Of a stretch of DNA of 64,000 nt, positions 1 to 8,814 are shown in pieces. How positions within the stretch are numbered: position 1 is the stretch's first letter; each line of letters opens with the position of its first letter. Origin of the DNA: Algoriphagus litoralis (GTDB taxonomy: Bacteria; Bacteroidota; Bacteroidia; Cytophagales; Cyclobacteriaceae). The DNA lies in assembly GCF_003259255.1 (NCBI RefSeq), contig NZ_QGOL01000006.1:310001-374000 (forward strand), in the 5' to 3' direction. A program made the translations under genes and the position numbers. Below the pieces are notes generated by a model. That model did not search any database, was not told the origin of the DNA, and worked only from the letters and a program-made list of their open reading frames with translations.

Positions 1-1130
1 ATCTGGCACCGCTTTCGCATCTTTTTTTGCCCTTGATCGGTTTGGGCAAAGTTCATTTCGCGGGCGAGGTAACCTCTACACGAAAAGCGCTGGCCCATTA
101 CTCCAAAAAACCACTTTCGCTTGGTCCAAAAGAAGGTTTGGCACTGATCAACGGTACTCAATTTATGGCGGCTTTTGGTGTGAAAATCGTCGATCGCCTC
201 TACAACCTCCTCACCCACGCCAATATCACAGGTGCGATGATGATCGAAGGCTTGATGGGATCGATCAAACCTTTTACAGCTCAACTGCATCAATTGCGAC
301 CTTTTGCAGGAAACCAGCATGTCGCCCAAAGCATCCTCAATCTCCTACATGAATCAGAAATCGTCAATTCACATTTGAATTGCGCTCGAGTCCAAGACCC
401 CTACTCTCTCCGTTGTATGCCTCAGGTGCATGGTGCCAGCTGGAATGCTTGGCTTCACCTCAAGGAAAGTATCGAAACTGAAATCAACTCAGTTACTGAC
501 AATCCGGTGGTTTTTGATGCAGACAACACGATTTCCGGAGGGAATTTTCACGGGCAGCCAATCGCCCTGCCCTTGGATTATGCCTGTCTTGCAGCTTCAG
601 AAATTGGGAATATTTCTGATCGTAGAATCTATCTTTCCATTGAAGGAGATACCCCGGGCGTCCCCAAACTTTTACTCAAAGAAACTGGGCTGAATTCCGG
701 TCTGATGATTCCTCAATACACCACGGCAGCTTTGGCTTCGGAAAATAAAGGGCTCTGTTTCCCTGCTTCGGCAGATTCCATTCCTACTTCACTTGGGCAG
801 GAAGATCATGTGAGTATGGGTAGTATTGGCGCGAGAAAAGCACTCAGAGTCATTGGAAATGTGGAAAAAATCTTGGGGATCGAGCTTTTCTATGCAGCTC
901 AGGCCATGGACTATCATGCTCCGCTGAAATCAGGAAAAATCATGACCGCAATTTACGAGCAGGTCAGAGAATCGATTAATCCCGTGGTTTCAGATCGAAT
1001 CTTATACGAAGACATGGAGACTGCTATTGAATTAGTGAAAAGCGGGGAATTGATCGCTTTGGCAAAAAAGGTGGCTAAAAATGAAGGTTTGGCTTTTGAA
1101 ACCGAATGGAGCAAATTGTTTGAATATTAA
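1..1130 (+). CDS. hutH: Histidine ammonia-lyase, 5'-truncated by window edge
   Basis: Deaminates L-histidine to urocanate, the first step of histidine degradation, in the cytoplasm. The reading frame is open from base 3 (LAPLSHLFLPLIGLGK), so the gene starts upstream of the window. In this family the residues just before LAPLSH are the ASG tripeptide that cyclises into the MIO electrophile and a GD pair. The catalytic centre is therefore cut off by only a few codons. About 375 residues remain, as expected for the part of a ~510-residue enzyme after the MIO. Family motifs still visible are LINGTQ, GNFHGQP and LGQEDHVSMGS. It is followed in the same direction by hutI, hutU and hutG, so it is the first visible gene of a hut operon. 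The identification is secure; the internal TTG at 27 is not a real start. Confidence 0.96.
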   Translation, partial: LAPLSHLFLPLIGLGKVHFAGEVTSTRKALAHYSKKPLSLGPKEGLALINGTQFMAAFGVKIVDRLYNLLTHANITGAMMIEGLMGSIKPFTAQLHQLRPFAGNQHVAQSILNLLHESEIVNSHLNCARVQDPYSLRCMPQVHGASWNAWLHLKESIETEINSVTDNPVVFDADNTISGGNFHGQPIALPLDYACLAASEIGNISDRRIYLSIEGDTPGVPKLLLKETGLNSGLMIPQYTTAALASENKGLCFPASADSIPTSLGQEDHVSMGSIGARKALRVIGNVEKILGIELFYAAQAMDYHAPLKSGKIMTAIYEQVRESINPVVSDRILYEDMETAIELVKSGELIALAKKVAKNEGLAFETEWSKLFEY

Positions 1131-1135
1131 ATTCT

Positions 1136-1222
1136 CCCACAGATTTTCACCGATAAAATCACAGATCCACACAGATTTAAAATCAGTGAAAATCTGTGGC
1201 CTTTTCTGTGTTAATCTGTGGG
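1136..1222. repeat. Complex palindromic intergenic repeat (CACAGATT family)
   Basis: The hutH-hutI gap is almost entirely one nested inverted repeat. The outer arms are CCCACAGATT (1136-1145) and AATCTGTGGG (1213-1222). Inner copies of CACAGAT and ATCTGTG form further stems. A related element lies at 28132-28195. It would form an extended hairpin in the hut mRNA and could act as a processing or stabilising element, but it is more likely a dispersed chromosomal repeat. Confidence 0.8.
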
Positions 1223-1232
1223 AAACAAAAAC

Positions 1233-2465
1233 ATGAAAAACTTAAAACTAATCGGCCCGATTACCCAACTGCTTACCCTTGACAAGCTTCCACTGAAGGG
1301 AGCTTTGAAAGACGAGCAACTTGACCTGATTTCTGAGGCTGGAATCCTGATTGAAGGTGATAAATTTCTTCAAGTAGGACCTTGGCAAAAGCTCAAAAAT
1401 GAGTTTCCCGATGCAGAACTTTTCAATTTAGATGGAGAATATGTGGCGATCCCAGGACTGGTCGATTGCCACACGCATATCTGCTTTGGAGGCAGCAGAG
1501 CCAAAGATTTCGCCATGCGCAATGCTGGAAAAAGCTACCTCGAAATCGCTGAGTCGGGTGGTGGAATTTGGGATACCGTCAACCAAACGCGGAAACTGAG
1601 CTTGGAAGACCTTGCCAAAATAACGGCCAAACATGCTAATCGCCACCTTTTCGAAGGAGTTACTACCATCGAGGTGAAAAGCGGTTATGGACTTTCAGTG
1701 GACAAGGAACTTAAGATGCTTCGAGCCATTCAACTTGCGAATCTATCCACTTCAGCGGATTTGATCCCTACTTGTCTTGCCGCCCACATGAAACCCAAAG
1801 ATTTCGAAGGGTCAAATTCGGAGTATTTGGAATTGATCTCTACCAAACTTTTTCCCGTTCTCAAAAATGAAAACCTCACCAATCGAATCGATGCCTTTGT
1901 GGAGAAAAGCGCATTTTCAGCTGATGAGATTAGTCCTTACTTCGAGAAGGCCAAGGAAATGGGGTTTGAACTTACAGTCCATGCAGATCAATTTTCCACA
2001 GGTGGTTCAGCGGTTGCGGTGACATTTGGTGCACTTTCAGCAGATCATTTGGAAACATCTGGGGAAAAAGAAATCAACGATATAGCGCAATCGAAAACCA
2101 TCGCTGTAGCCTTGCCGGGAGCAAGTCTGGGGTTAGGGTGTTCATTCGCTCCTACGCGGAAAATTCTAGACCAAGGCGGATCCTTGGCGATTGCATCAGA
2201 TTGGAATCCAGGTTCTGCACCGATGGGTGATTTGTTGGCCCAGGCTTCTATTTTGGCAACTTTCGAAAAACTAAGCACCGCAGAAGTGTTGGCCGGGATT
2301 ACTTTCCGAGCTGCTGCGGCTTTAGGCTTGAATGACCGGGGTAAAATAGCATCGGGATTTTTGGCCGACTTCATTCTCTTTCCTACCTCAAATTATCGGG
2401 AGATTTTGTACCAACAAGGGAAGTTGAAACCTGAGATGGTGTGGAAGGGTGGAAATAAGATTTAA
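1233..2465 (+). CDS. hutI: Imidazolonepropionase
   Basis: Hydrolyses 4-imidazolone-5-propionate to N-formimino-L-glutamate, the third step of histidine degradation. It is an amidohydrolase-superfamily metalloenzyme. The HxH metal motif is seen in VDCHTHICFGG (about residues 77-87), followed by VKSGYGLS, the AAHMKP loop, VHADQF with a further metal histidine, SADHLE, and the late aspartate in ASDWNPGS. The ATG at 1233 gives 410 residues, the usual family length. An in-frame GTG at 1218 would add five residues but lies inside the upstream palindrome, so I prefer the ATG. It is separated from hutU by a remarkable 88-base period-7 array. Identification is secure. Confidence 0.96.
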   Translation: MKNLKLIGPITQLLTLDKLPLKGALKDEQLDLISEAGILIEGDKFLQVGPWQKLKNEFPDAELFNLDGEYVAIPGLVDCHTHICFGGSRAKDFAMRNAGKSYLEIAESGGGIWDTVNQTRKLSLEDLAKITAKHANRHLFEGVTTIEVKSGYGLSVDKELKMLRAIQLANLSTSADLIPTCLAAHMKPKDFEGSNSEYLELISTKLFPVLKNENLTNRIDAFVEKSAFSADEISPYFEKAKEMGFELTVHADQFSTGGSAVAVTFGALSADHLETSGEKEINDIAQSKTIAVALPGASLGLGCSFAPTRKILDQGGSLAIASDWNPGSAPMGDLLAQASILATFEKLSTAEVLAGITFRAAAALGLNDRGKIASGFLADFILFPTSNYREILYQQGKLKPEMVWKGGNKI

Positions 2466-2553
2466 GACATTAGACTCAAGACAATAGATTTAAGAACAAA
2501 GCTCAAAAGTTCGAATTCAGGTCGTAATTCAAAAATCGTAAACCGTAAATCCC
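2466..2553 (+). repeat. Degenerate heptanucleotide (period-7) tandem array filling the hutI-hutU gap
   Basis: From the base after the hutI stop codon to four bases before the hutU ATG, the sequence can be cut into twelve consecutive 7-mers without a phase shift. Early units include GACATTA, GACTCAA and GACAATA; late units include TCGTAAT, TCGTAAA and CCGTAAA. Neighbouring units agree at most positions, while distant ones have drifted. There is no separate ribosome-binding site, so the array itself supplies the hutU translation start context. Confidence 0.75.
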
Positions 2554-4551
2554 ATGCAGGATCAAATCACCCAAGGAATCCCAGCCAATTTACCTCCAAA
2601 AAAGCAGCGAAATCCATCCATTTCTCATGCGCCGAAGCGGAAGGACATTCTTTCTCCGGAGAAGAAAAAGTTGGCTCTCAGAAATGCACTGCGCTATTTT
2701 CCTGCAGATTGGCACAAGGAATTAGCGGCTGAATTTTTAGAAGAAATGAAGGAATTCGGTCGCATTTATATGTACCGATTTATGCCGGATTACCCACTTT
2801 TTGCGCGAGCAATCGAAGAATATCCTGCTCAATCTAAGCAAGCAGCAGCGATCATGCTCATGATCCAAAATAATCTGGATCCTGCCGTGGCTCAGCATCC
2901 TGAGGAATTGATCACCTATGGAGGAAACGGGGCAGTTTTCCAAAACTGGGCGCAATACCTACTCACCATGAAGTATCTGTCAGAGATGACCGATGAGCAG
3001 ACCTTGCACCTCTATTCCGGTCATCCAATGGGACTTTTCCCTTCATCCACGGAAGCACCGCGAGTAGTCGTGACCAATGGAATGATGATCCCCAACTATT
3101 CCAAACCGGACGACTGGGAAAAATTCAATGCGCTGGGAGTGACCCAATATGGACAAATGACGGCTGGATCCTTCATGTACATCGGTCCTCAGGGAATAGT
3201 CCACGGTACTACGATCACGGTGATGAATGCCTTTCGGAAAAAACTAAACCCTGGAGAAAGCCCAAAAGGCAAGATTTTCCTCACTGCGGGTTTGGGAGGC
3301 ATGTCAGGAGCGCAGCCCAAAGCAGGAAACATCGCAGGCTGTGTGACAGTCTGCGCCGAGGTCAATCCAGCAGCTGCCAGAAAAAGGTATGAACAAGGCT
3401 GGGTGGATGAATTGATTGAAAATTTGGATGAATTGGTAAACCGGGTGCAGCAAGCCAAGGCTCAAAAAGAAGTCGTTTCGTTGGCATTTATTGGAAATAT
3501 CGTGGACGTCTGGGAGCGATTTGATGCCGAAAATATCTTCGTAGAACTCGGATCGGATCAGACCTCGCTACACAATCCATGGGCTGGTGGCTACTATCCG
3601 GCAGGACTTTCTTTCGATGAATCCAATCAACTGATGGCTGAAAATCCTGAAGCTTTTAAGGAAAAAGTCCAGGAGTCTCTAAGGCGTCATGCCGCTTCAA
3701 TCAACCGACATGCTGAAAAAGGAACTTATTTTTTCGATTATGGGAATGCATTTTTGCTGGAAGCTTCGCGAGCAGGAGCTGGTGTGATGGCTGAAAACGG
3801 CCTTGATTTCCGCTATCCCAGTTATGTGCAGGACATTTTGGGTCCGATGTGCTTTGACTATGGTTTCGGGCCTTTTCGCTGGGTTTGTACCTCTGGAAAA
3901 GCTGAAGATTTGAGAAAAACAGATCAGATCGCAGCTTCAATTTTGAAAGAAATCAAACAAACTGCGCCGGATTCGATCGCTCAGCAACTTCAGGACAATA
4001 TCACCTGGATTGAGGAGGCGGAGCAAAACAGGTTGGTGGTGGGTTCGCAGGCGCGTATCTTATACGCCGATGCGGAAGGCCGAGCTAAAATCGCCGAAGC
4101 CTTCAATCAAGCAATTAAATCTGGAGAAATCACGGCTCCCATTGTTTTGGGAAGGGATCATCACGATGTGAGTGGGACCGATTCTCCTTATCGGGAAACG
4201 AGCAATATCTACGATGGAAGTCGATTCACCGCTGATATGGCTATTCACAATGTCATCGGGGATAGTTTCCGTGGAGCAACTTGGGTATCAATCCACAATG
4301 GTGGTGGAGTCGGCTGGGGCGAAGTGATCAACGGAGGCTTTGGATTGGTATTGGATGGGACAAATGAAGCTTCGAAGCGATTGAAATCGATGCTTTTCTA
4401 TGATGTCAATAATGGAATTGCACGGAGAGCTTGGGCTAGAAATTCAGGTTCGATGGAAGCCATTCAGCGGGAAATGGACCGCAGTCCGGGGCTGAAAGTG
4501 ACGGTTCCCAATTTGGTGGATGAGGAGGTTTTAAGTCAGTTGATTCAATAA
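2554..4551 (+). CDS. hutU: Urocanate hydratase
   Basis: Converts urocanate to 4-imidazolone-5-propionate using tightly bound NAD+ as an electrophile; second step of histidine degradation. At 665 residues it is the long form found in Bacteroidota and eukaryotes rather than the ~555-residue proteobacterial form. Recognisable segments are TYGGNGAVFQNW, HPMGLFPS, the dinucleotide-binding GLGGMSGAQPKAGN (about residues 248-261), EVNPAAARKRYEQGW, and the C-terminal HHDVSGTDSPYRET and NGGGVGWGEVINGG segments. The ATG at 2554 directly follows the period-7 array. The 77-base gap to hutG holds no obvious terminator, so the four hut genes probably form one transcript. Confidence 0.96.
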   Translation: MQDQITQGIPANLPPKKQRNPSISHAPKRKDILSPEKKKLALRNALRYFPADWHKELAAEFLEEMKEFGRIYMYRFMPDYPLFARAIEEYPAQSKQAAAIMLMIQNNLDPAVAQHPEELITYGGNGAVFQNWAQYLLTMKYLSEMTDEQTLHLYSGHPMGLFPSSTEAPRVVVTNGMMIPNYSKPDDWEKFNALGVTQYGQMTAGSFMYIGPQGIVHGTTITVMNAFRKKLNPGESPKGKIFLTAGLGGMSGAQPKAGNIAGCVTVCAEVNPAAARKRYEQGWVDELIENLDELVNRVQQAKAQKEVVSLAFIGNIVDVWERFDAENIFVELGSDQTSLHNPWAGGYYPAGLSFDESNQLMAENPEAFKEKVQESLRRHAASINRHAEKGTYFFDYGNAFLLEASRAGAGVMAENGLDFRYPSYVQDILGPMCFDYGFGPFRWVCTSGKAEDLRKTDQIAASILKEIKQTAPDSIAQQLQDNITWIEEAEQNRLVVGSQARILYADAEGRAKIAEAFNQAIKSGEITAPIVLGRDHHDVSGTDSPYRETSNIYDGSRFTADMAIHNVIGDSFRGATWVSIHNGGGVGWGEVINGGFGLVLDGTNEASKRLKSMLFYDVNNGIARRAWARNSGSMEAIQREMDRSPGLKVTVPNLVDEEVLSQLIQ

Positions 4552-4628
4552 CCTACAAACTCTATAGGATTATTAATTTTTATAAAGTATTCTTGCAAAG
4601 AAATTAATAAAGAAAAGACATCAAGAGT

Positions 4629-5585
4629 ATGAATCTCCATCAAAACCCCTCTCCTTTCAACTGGTCCGGCAGAAAATCAGATCAGATCGAATATTGGCAT
4701 CAGGCTATCCAACCCGTAGCCAACTTGAAAATCAAAGATGATTCGAATAAGAAAGTTGGCATTTTGGGATATTCAAGTGAGGAAGGAGTCATTCGAAATC
4801 AAGGCAGAACGGGCACCATCGAAGGTCCTGCTGTAATTCGAAAAATGCTGGGATCTGTAGCGCTTCATCTCCCAGAAAACCTGCCAGTTTACGATTATGG
4901 AGATGTCTTCACCTTGGATCAGGACATGGAATCAGCGCACGAATTGATTTCAAAAACCAGCTATGAGCTTCTGGAGACAGAACACCTTCCTGTGATTCTT
5001 GGAGGAGGCCATGACGTAGCCTATGCACATGGAAAGGGCGTGATGAAGTATGTCAAGGAAAAAGGTGAAAAGCTCGGAATCATCAATCTCGATGCCCATT
5101 TTGATCTACGTCTCCCATCAAAAGGCAAAGGACATTCAGGTTCGCCGTTCTATCAATTGGCGGAAGAAAATCCTGCTGATTTCAATTATCTCGCATTAGG
5201 AATTCAGCGTGCGGCCAACCCGAAATCACTTTTTGATACAGCCGAAAAACTCAAGGCTCGATACATCGTCATGGAGGAATTCCGTCTGCACAATTGGGAA
5301 TACATCGAAGAGCAAATCAGCTGGTTTATCGATTCAGTGGACAAAATCTACCTGAGCATTGATTTGGACGGGTTTTCATCAGCTTTTGCACCAGGAGTTT
5401 CAGCGCCATCGCCCATGGGCTTCAATCCCCAGATTGCGTTCAAGGTTTTCGAATTGATTGTCAAAAGCAAAAAATTTATTAGTCTGGATGTGGTCGAGCT
5501 CAATCCACAGTTTGATCAAGACAATGCCACTGCTAGACTCGCTGCTAGATCGATCGAGTATATCGTGAGAAAGGCTTTTTCTTAA
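4629..5585 (+). CDS. hutG: Formimidoylglutamase (arginase family)
   Basis: Hydrolyses N-formimino-L-glutamate to glutamate and formamide, completing the four-enzyme histidine pathway. The arginase/ureohydrolase binuclear manganese site is visible as GGGHDVAYAHG (His and Asp), NLDAHFDLR (DxHxD) and SIDLDGFSSAFAPG (DxD). The 318-residue length is normal. The last gene of the hut operon. With hutH, hutI and hutU all adjacent, a HutG role is much more likely than arginase or agmatinase. No HutC-type repressor or histidine transporter is seen in the window. Confidence 0.93.
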   Translation: MNLHQNPSPFNWSGRKSDQIEYWHQAIQPVANLKIKDDSNKKVGILGYSSEEGVIRNQGRTGTIEGPAVIRKMLGSVALHLPENLPVYDYGDVFTLDQDMESAHELISKTSYELLETEHLPVILGGGHDVAYAHGKGVMKYVKEKGEKLGIINLDAHFDLRLPSKGKGHSGSPFYQLAEENPADFNYLALGIQRAANPKSLFDTAEKLKARYIVMEEFRLHNWEYIEEQISWFIDSVDKIYLSIDLDGFSSAFAPGVSAPSPMGFNPQIAFKVFELIVKSKKFISLDVVELNPQFDQDNATARLAARSIEYIVRKAFS

Positions 5586-5644
5586 AGCTCATAACGAAGA
5601 GACCATTTAATAAAAATCTTATTTTTCTTGGGTAAGTCCGAAGG

Positions 5645-5665
5645 GAGTCGAAGGGTCCTCGACTC
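5645..5665. repeat. Palindromic intergenic repeat (GTCGA family)
   Basis: Arms GAGTCGA (5645-5651) and TCGACTC (5659-5665) lie between the convergent hutG and menB genes. A fuller copy of the same family lies at 26119-26165. It could serve as a weak bidirectional terminator, but no T-run follows. Confidence 0.65.
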
Positions 5666-5703
5666 CGCTCTGGATGACCCATGTCAGTAATAATTTTATT
5701 CTA

Positions 5704-6546
5704 TCAAGGAATCCATTTAATATTCTTGAAATTCGGCTTTCGTTTCTCCAAAAAGGCATTTCTTCCCTCTATCGCTTCTTCAGTTCCATAGGCCAAGCGG
5801 GTAGCTTCACCCGCAAAAACCTGCTGTCCCACCATCCCGTCATCGGTTAAGTTCATGGCAAATTTCAACATTTTGATCGATGTCGGTGACTTGGCTAAAA
5901 TCTCCTGAGCCCATTCGTAGGCGGTAGATTCAAGTTCGGCATGCGGAATTACGGCATTCACCATTCCCATGCCAAAGGCTTCCTGTGCGGAGTAGTTTCT
6001 ACCCAAAAAGAAGATCTCTCTCGCTTTCTTTTGTCCCACCATTTTTGCCAGATAAGCACTTCCATAACCCCCATCAAAGCTAGTCACATCGGCGTCAGTT
6101 TGCTTGAAAATCGCATGCTCCTTACTTGCCAAAGTCAGATCACAAACCACATGAAGACTGTGCCCTCCTCCTACTGCCCAACCGGGAACAACTGCAATCA
6201 CCACTTTTGGCATAAAACGGATCAAGCGCTGCACTTCCAGAATATTCAAGCGGTGATAGCCATCCTCTCCAACATAGCCTTGTTTTCCTCTGGCTTTTTG
6301 ATCTCCACCTGAGCAAAATGCCCAACCGCCATCTTTGGGTGAAGGACCTTCCCCGCTCAAAAGCACCACACCAATCGAGGTATCTTCCTGCGCATCATAA
6401 AAAGCATCGTACAATTCTGCTGTGGTTTTTGGACGGAAGGCATTCCGAACTTCTGGGCGATTGAAAGCAATTCGGGCGACTCCATTACATTTTTTGTAGG
6501 TGATATCTTCGTATTCCTTGGCAGTAATCCACTCCATGGTGTTCAT
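5704..6546 (-). CDS. menB: 1,4-dihydroxy-2-naphthoyl-CoA synthase
   Basis: Crotonase-fold enzyme that cyclises o-succinylbenzoyl-CoA to 1,4-dihydroxy-2-naphthoyl-CoA in menaquinone synthesis. Motifs are NRPEVRNAFRP, GGWAFCSGGDQ (oxyanion loop), GWAVGGGHSLHVVCDLTLAS, and QTDADVTSFDGGYGS. The aspartate in QTDADV is the side-chain carboxylate that, in type II MenB enzymes, replaces bicarbonate. I place the start at the ATG at 6546 (280 residues; the next ATG is 6537). Extending to 6573 would overlap the divergent menE leader. It pairs divergently with menE across ~90 bases; menD, menF and menC are not in the window. Confidence 0.94.
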   Translation of the reverse strand: MNTMEWITAKEYEDITYKKCNGVARIAFNRPEVRNAFRPKTTAELYDAFYDAQEDTSIGVVLLSGEGPSPKDGGWAFCSGGDQKARGKQGYVGEDGYHRLNILEVQRLIRFMPKVVIAVVPGWAVGGGHSLHVVCDLTLASKEHAIFKQTDADVTSFDGGYGSAYLAKMVGQKKAREIFFLGRNYSAQEAFGMGMVNAVIPHAELESTAYEWAQEILAKSPTSIKMLKFAMNLTDDGMVGQQVFAGEATRLAYGTEEAIEGRNAFLEKRKPNFKNIKWIP

Positions 6547-6636
6547 TTGGTTTAAATTTCGATTTTTGTGCAAGATAACAGCCTTCCGGGAAAATTGTTA
6601 ATCCCTATAGCAAGGCTAAAACTCAACGCAGTTTCA

Positions 6637-7710
6637 ATGTTTCAGCTTCATTTCAGGAATCAGATTTTTCAGTCAACAGCAGATTTTGAGCTAGCGGAGA
6701 CTACACTTCCCCCTTTCGCAAAAGCTGCGTTTTCCTTTTGTGAAGCATGGATTTCCGGTGAAAACAACTTCCAGCAACAAACGTCTGGCTCTACAGGAAG
6801 CCCAAAAACCATCGAAATAAGCAGGTTGCAAATGATCCAAAGTGCTGAGGCTACCGGAGCTTTTTTTAAAACAGAATCCGAAACAAAACTCTTATGCTGC
6901 CTGAATCCAGAATATATCGCCGGTAAAATGATGCTCGTTCGGGCGATGGTCTGGGATTGTCCGATTTGGCTTGAAGAGCCAAAATCCAATCCATTTTCAA
7001 ACCTAGTTGACGACATTTTACCCGATTTTGTGGCCATGGTTCCACTTCAGGTGGAAGCTTGTCTCGGAGATCCGCAGGCTTTGGCCAAACTCAAAAAAGT
7101 CTCCCATTTGATCATCGGTGGGGCGCCAATTCCCCAAAAACTCAAAAGCCAACTCATCGATAATCAACTCATGGCTTGGCAGACTTACGGTATGACGGAG
7201 ACGGTTTCTCACATTGCGCTGGCAAAAATTGAAAAAACCGAATTGGAATACCAAACTCTCCCAGGTGTTGAAATCGGGCAAGATAGCCGAGGTACAATCT
7301 GGATCAAATCGCCCATGAGTGGACTAGAGACGATTCAAACCAATGACTTGGTCGAATTGACTTCCGAAACATCCTTTAAGTGGCTGGGGCGAGCGGATTT
7401 TGTGATTAATTCCGGCGGAGTAAAATTACATCCGGAGCTTCTAGAGCAGCAGTCGGAAGCAATCATGGAGACATTTTTTCCAGGAAGTCGTTTTTTCTTC
7501 TTCGGTGAAAAGGATGAAAAACTAGGAGAAAGACTGGTTTTACTTATCGAGAAATCGGAGCCAGATAAAGAATTGGCTAAGCATTTGCAATCAAAACTTG
7601 AAGCAGACCTTGGCAAATACCAAGCGCCAAAATCCATCTACTTTCTCCCGGCATTTTTGCAAACAGAAAGTGGAAAAATCAATCGGCAAAAGACGTTCAA
7701 TCAACTATGA
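6637..7710 (+). CDS. menE: o-Succinylbenzoate--CoA ligase, short form
   Basis: AMP-forming acyl-CoA synthetase that activates o-succinylbenzoate for MenB. The family core motifs are all present: QQTSGSTGSPKTIE (nucleotide-binding P-loop), WQTYGMTET, GRADFVINSGGVKLHP (hinge), and a C-terminal KINRQKT with the catalytic lysine. At about 357 residues it is much shorter than the ~450-residue E. coli enzyme, as is usual for MenE in Bacteroidota, where the N-terminal subdomain is reduced. I favour the ATG at 6637; an in-frame ATG at 6568 would add 23 residues and run into the menB leader. The stop overlaps the next start by four bases (ATGA), implying translational coupling. Confidence 0.9.
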   Translation: MFQLHFRNQIFQSTADFELAETTLPPFAKAAFSFCEAWISGENNFQQQTSGSTGSPKTIEISRLQMIQSAEATGAFFKTESETKLLCCLNPEYIAGKMMLVRAMVWDCPIWLEEPKSNPFSNLVDDILPDFVAMVPLQVEACLGDPQALAKLKKVSHLIIGGAPIPQKLKSQLIDNQLMAWQTYGMTETVSHIALAKIEKTELEYQTLPGVEIGQDSRGTIWIKSPMSGLETIQTNDLVELTSETSFKWLGRADFVINSGGVKLHPELLEQQSEAIMETFFPGSRFFFFGEKDEKLGERLVLLIEKSEPDKELAKHLQSKLEADLGKYQAPKSIYFLPAFLQTESGKINRQKTFNQL

Positions 7711-8132
7711 TTACCCTTATTTTGAATTTCGCTTTCTTAGTGGTTTTTTCTTTTGCTCCGCAAAATACAAGCATCATCGACTTGCATATCCACGAGGCAA
7801 AGTCTGATAAGGGATTGGTCAGAATTCTGGTTTTTGACTCGGAAAAAGGCTATCCAGATCAACCAGATCAGGCACTTCGCTCCTACTCTGTACCCTTGAA
7901 AGACGGCAAATGCAATCTAAAAATTACTGACCTCAAGGCTGGCACTTACGCCATCTGTGTCATCCATGATGCAAATGAAAACGGTAAACTGGACACCAAT
8001 CCAGTAGGGTATCCAACTGAGAAATACGGCTTTTCGAACAATGCGAAAGCTTATTTCAGTGCACCGGCCTTTTCCAAAGCAGCTTTTGAATTAAAGCAGG
8101 AAACCAAGCACATCCGGATTCAGCTGCGTTAA
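7707..8132 (+). CDS. DUF2141 family secreted protein
   Basis: 141 residues with an N-terminal hydrophobic signal-like segment (residues 2-17), followed by the DUF2141 pattern: GLVRILVFDSEKGYP, LKAGTYAICVIHDANENGK, NPVGYPTEKYGFSNNAK. Proteins of this family are small, predicted all-beta, exported proteins of unknown function. The start overlaps the menE stop by four bases. Coupling to a menaquinone gene does not suggest a direct role in quinone synthesis. The 3' end overlaps the convergent oxygenase gene by four bases. Confidence 0.85.
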   Translation: MITLILNFAFLVVFSFAPQNTSIIDLHIHEAKSDKGLVRILVFDSEKGYPDQPDQALRSYSVPLKDGKCNLKITDLKAGTYAICVIHDANENGKLDTNPVGYPTEKYGFSNNAKAYFSAPAFSKAAFELKQETKHIRIQLR

Positions 8133-8740
8133 TCGATATCTTTCAGCCAACCGGTGATGCTGATCCGTTCTTTTTTGGTTGGGAGCACTTCATGAGGAAT
8201 CTCTCCACTGAGAAACACCACCAATCTACCGCCTAGTGGCAGGACATCTTCAATTCGCTCAGTCCCTTCTTCCTGCGAAAAATACATCCGAAGAGCTCCT
8301 TCATCTTCAGCGGTCCAAGACTCATTCAGGTACAAAATCACCGTCACCACTCGATGTGGAACCGCATGAAATTGGTCCAAGTGCCGTTTGTAAAATGAGC
8401 CGACCGGATACTTAGCAAAGTGTCCTTCAAAGGATCTCAGCCCCAGAAAGCAGCGCTGATTAAGGACTTTTCGGATTTCATCCACCTTTTCCCAATAGAT
8501 TTTTTGAAGTGGGGACAATTCATCCGCGTCCATCCAGTACACTTCATCATTTCGAATTTCAGTTCTTACCTGTTTTTGCCCTCCCTTGCCGACAGCCGCA
8601 TGACGGAATTTTCCCTGTTTGACCAATTCATTTTGCTCCGCAATGAGTGCTCTCCGAAATTCCTCATCGACAAAATCATCGATGATCACATAGGATTTTT
8701 GGTATATCTCCGTAGAAATGAGATCTAAAACATCTTCCAT
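8129..8740 (-). CDS. 2-oxoglutarate/Fe(II)-dependent oxygenase, prolyl-hydroxylase type
   Basis: 203 residues of the 2OG-Fe(II) dioxygenase superfamily, similar to SM-20/PHD-like and P4Hc-domain enzymes. The iron triad is visible as HLD (H120, D122) and H183 in GEIPHEV. R192 in ERISITGW is the likely 2-oxoglutarate-binding residue. KYPVGSFYKRHLDQF and ILYLNESW are typical of bacterial homologues. The start at 8740 (MEDVLDL) is chosen because a further in-frame ATG at 8821 would add 27 non-conserved-looking residues and overlap the divergent gene. The substrate is unknown; bacterial relatives hydroxylate prolines, for example of EF-Tu. Confidence 0.85.
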   Translation of the reverse strand: MEDVLDLISTEIYQKSYVIIDDFVDEEFRRALIAEQNELVKQGKFRHAAVGKGGQKQVRTEIRNDEVYWMDADELSPLQKIYWEKVDEIRKVLNQRCFLGLRSFEGHFAKYPVGSFYKRHLDQFHAVPHRVVTVILYLNESWTAEDEGALRMYFSQEEGTERIEDVLPLGGRLVVFLSGEIPHEVLPTKKERISITGWLKDID

Positions 8741-8814
8741 AGGGCAGTATGATTGGGCTGCAAAATAACCACTTAATTGACCGAAAAACCATACTTTTGC
8801 GCAAAGCTTACGCA

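Noticed and set aside
2466..2553. Period-7 array as a CRISPR-like array
   Set aside because: Units are 7 bases with no spacers; there are no cas genes in the window.
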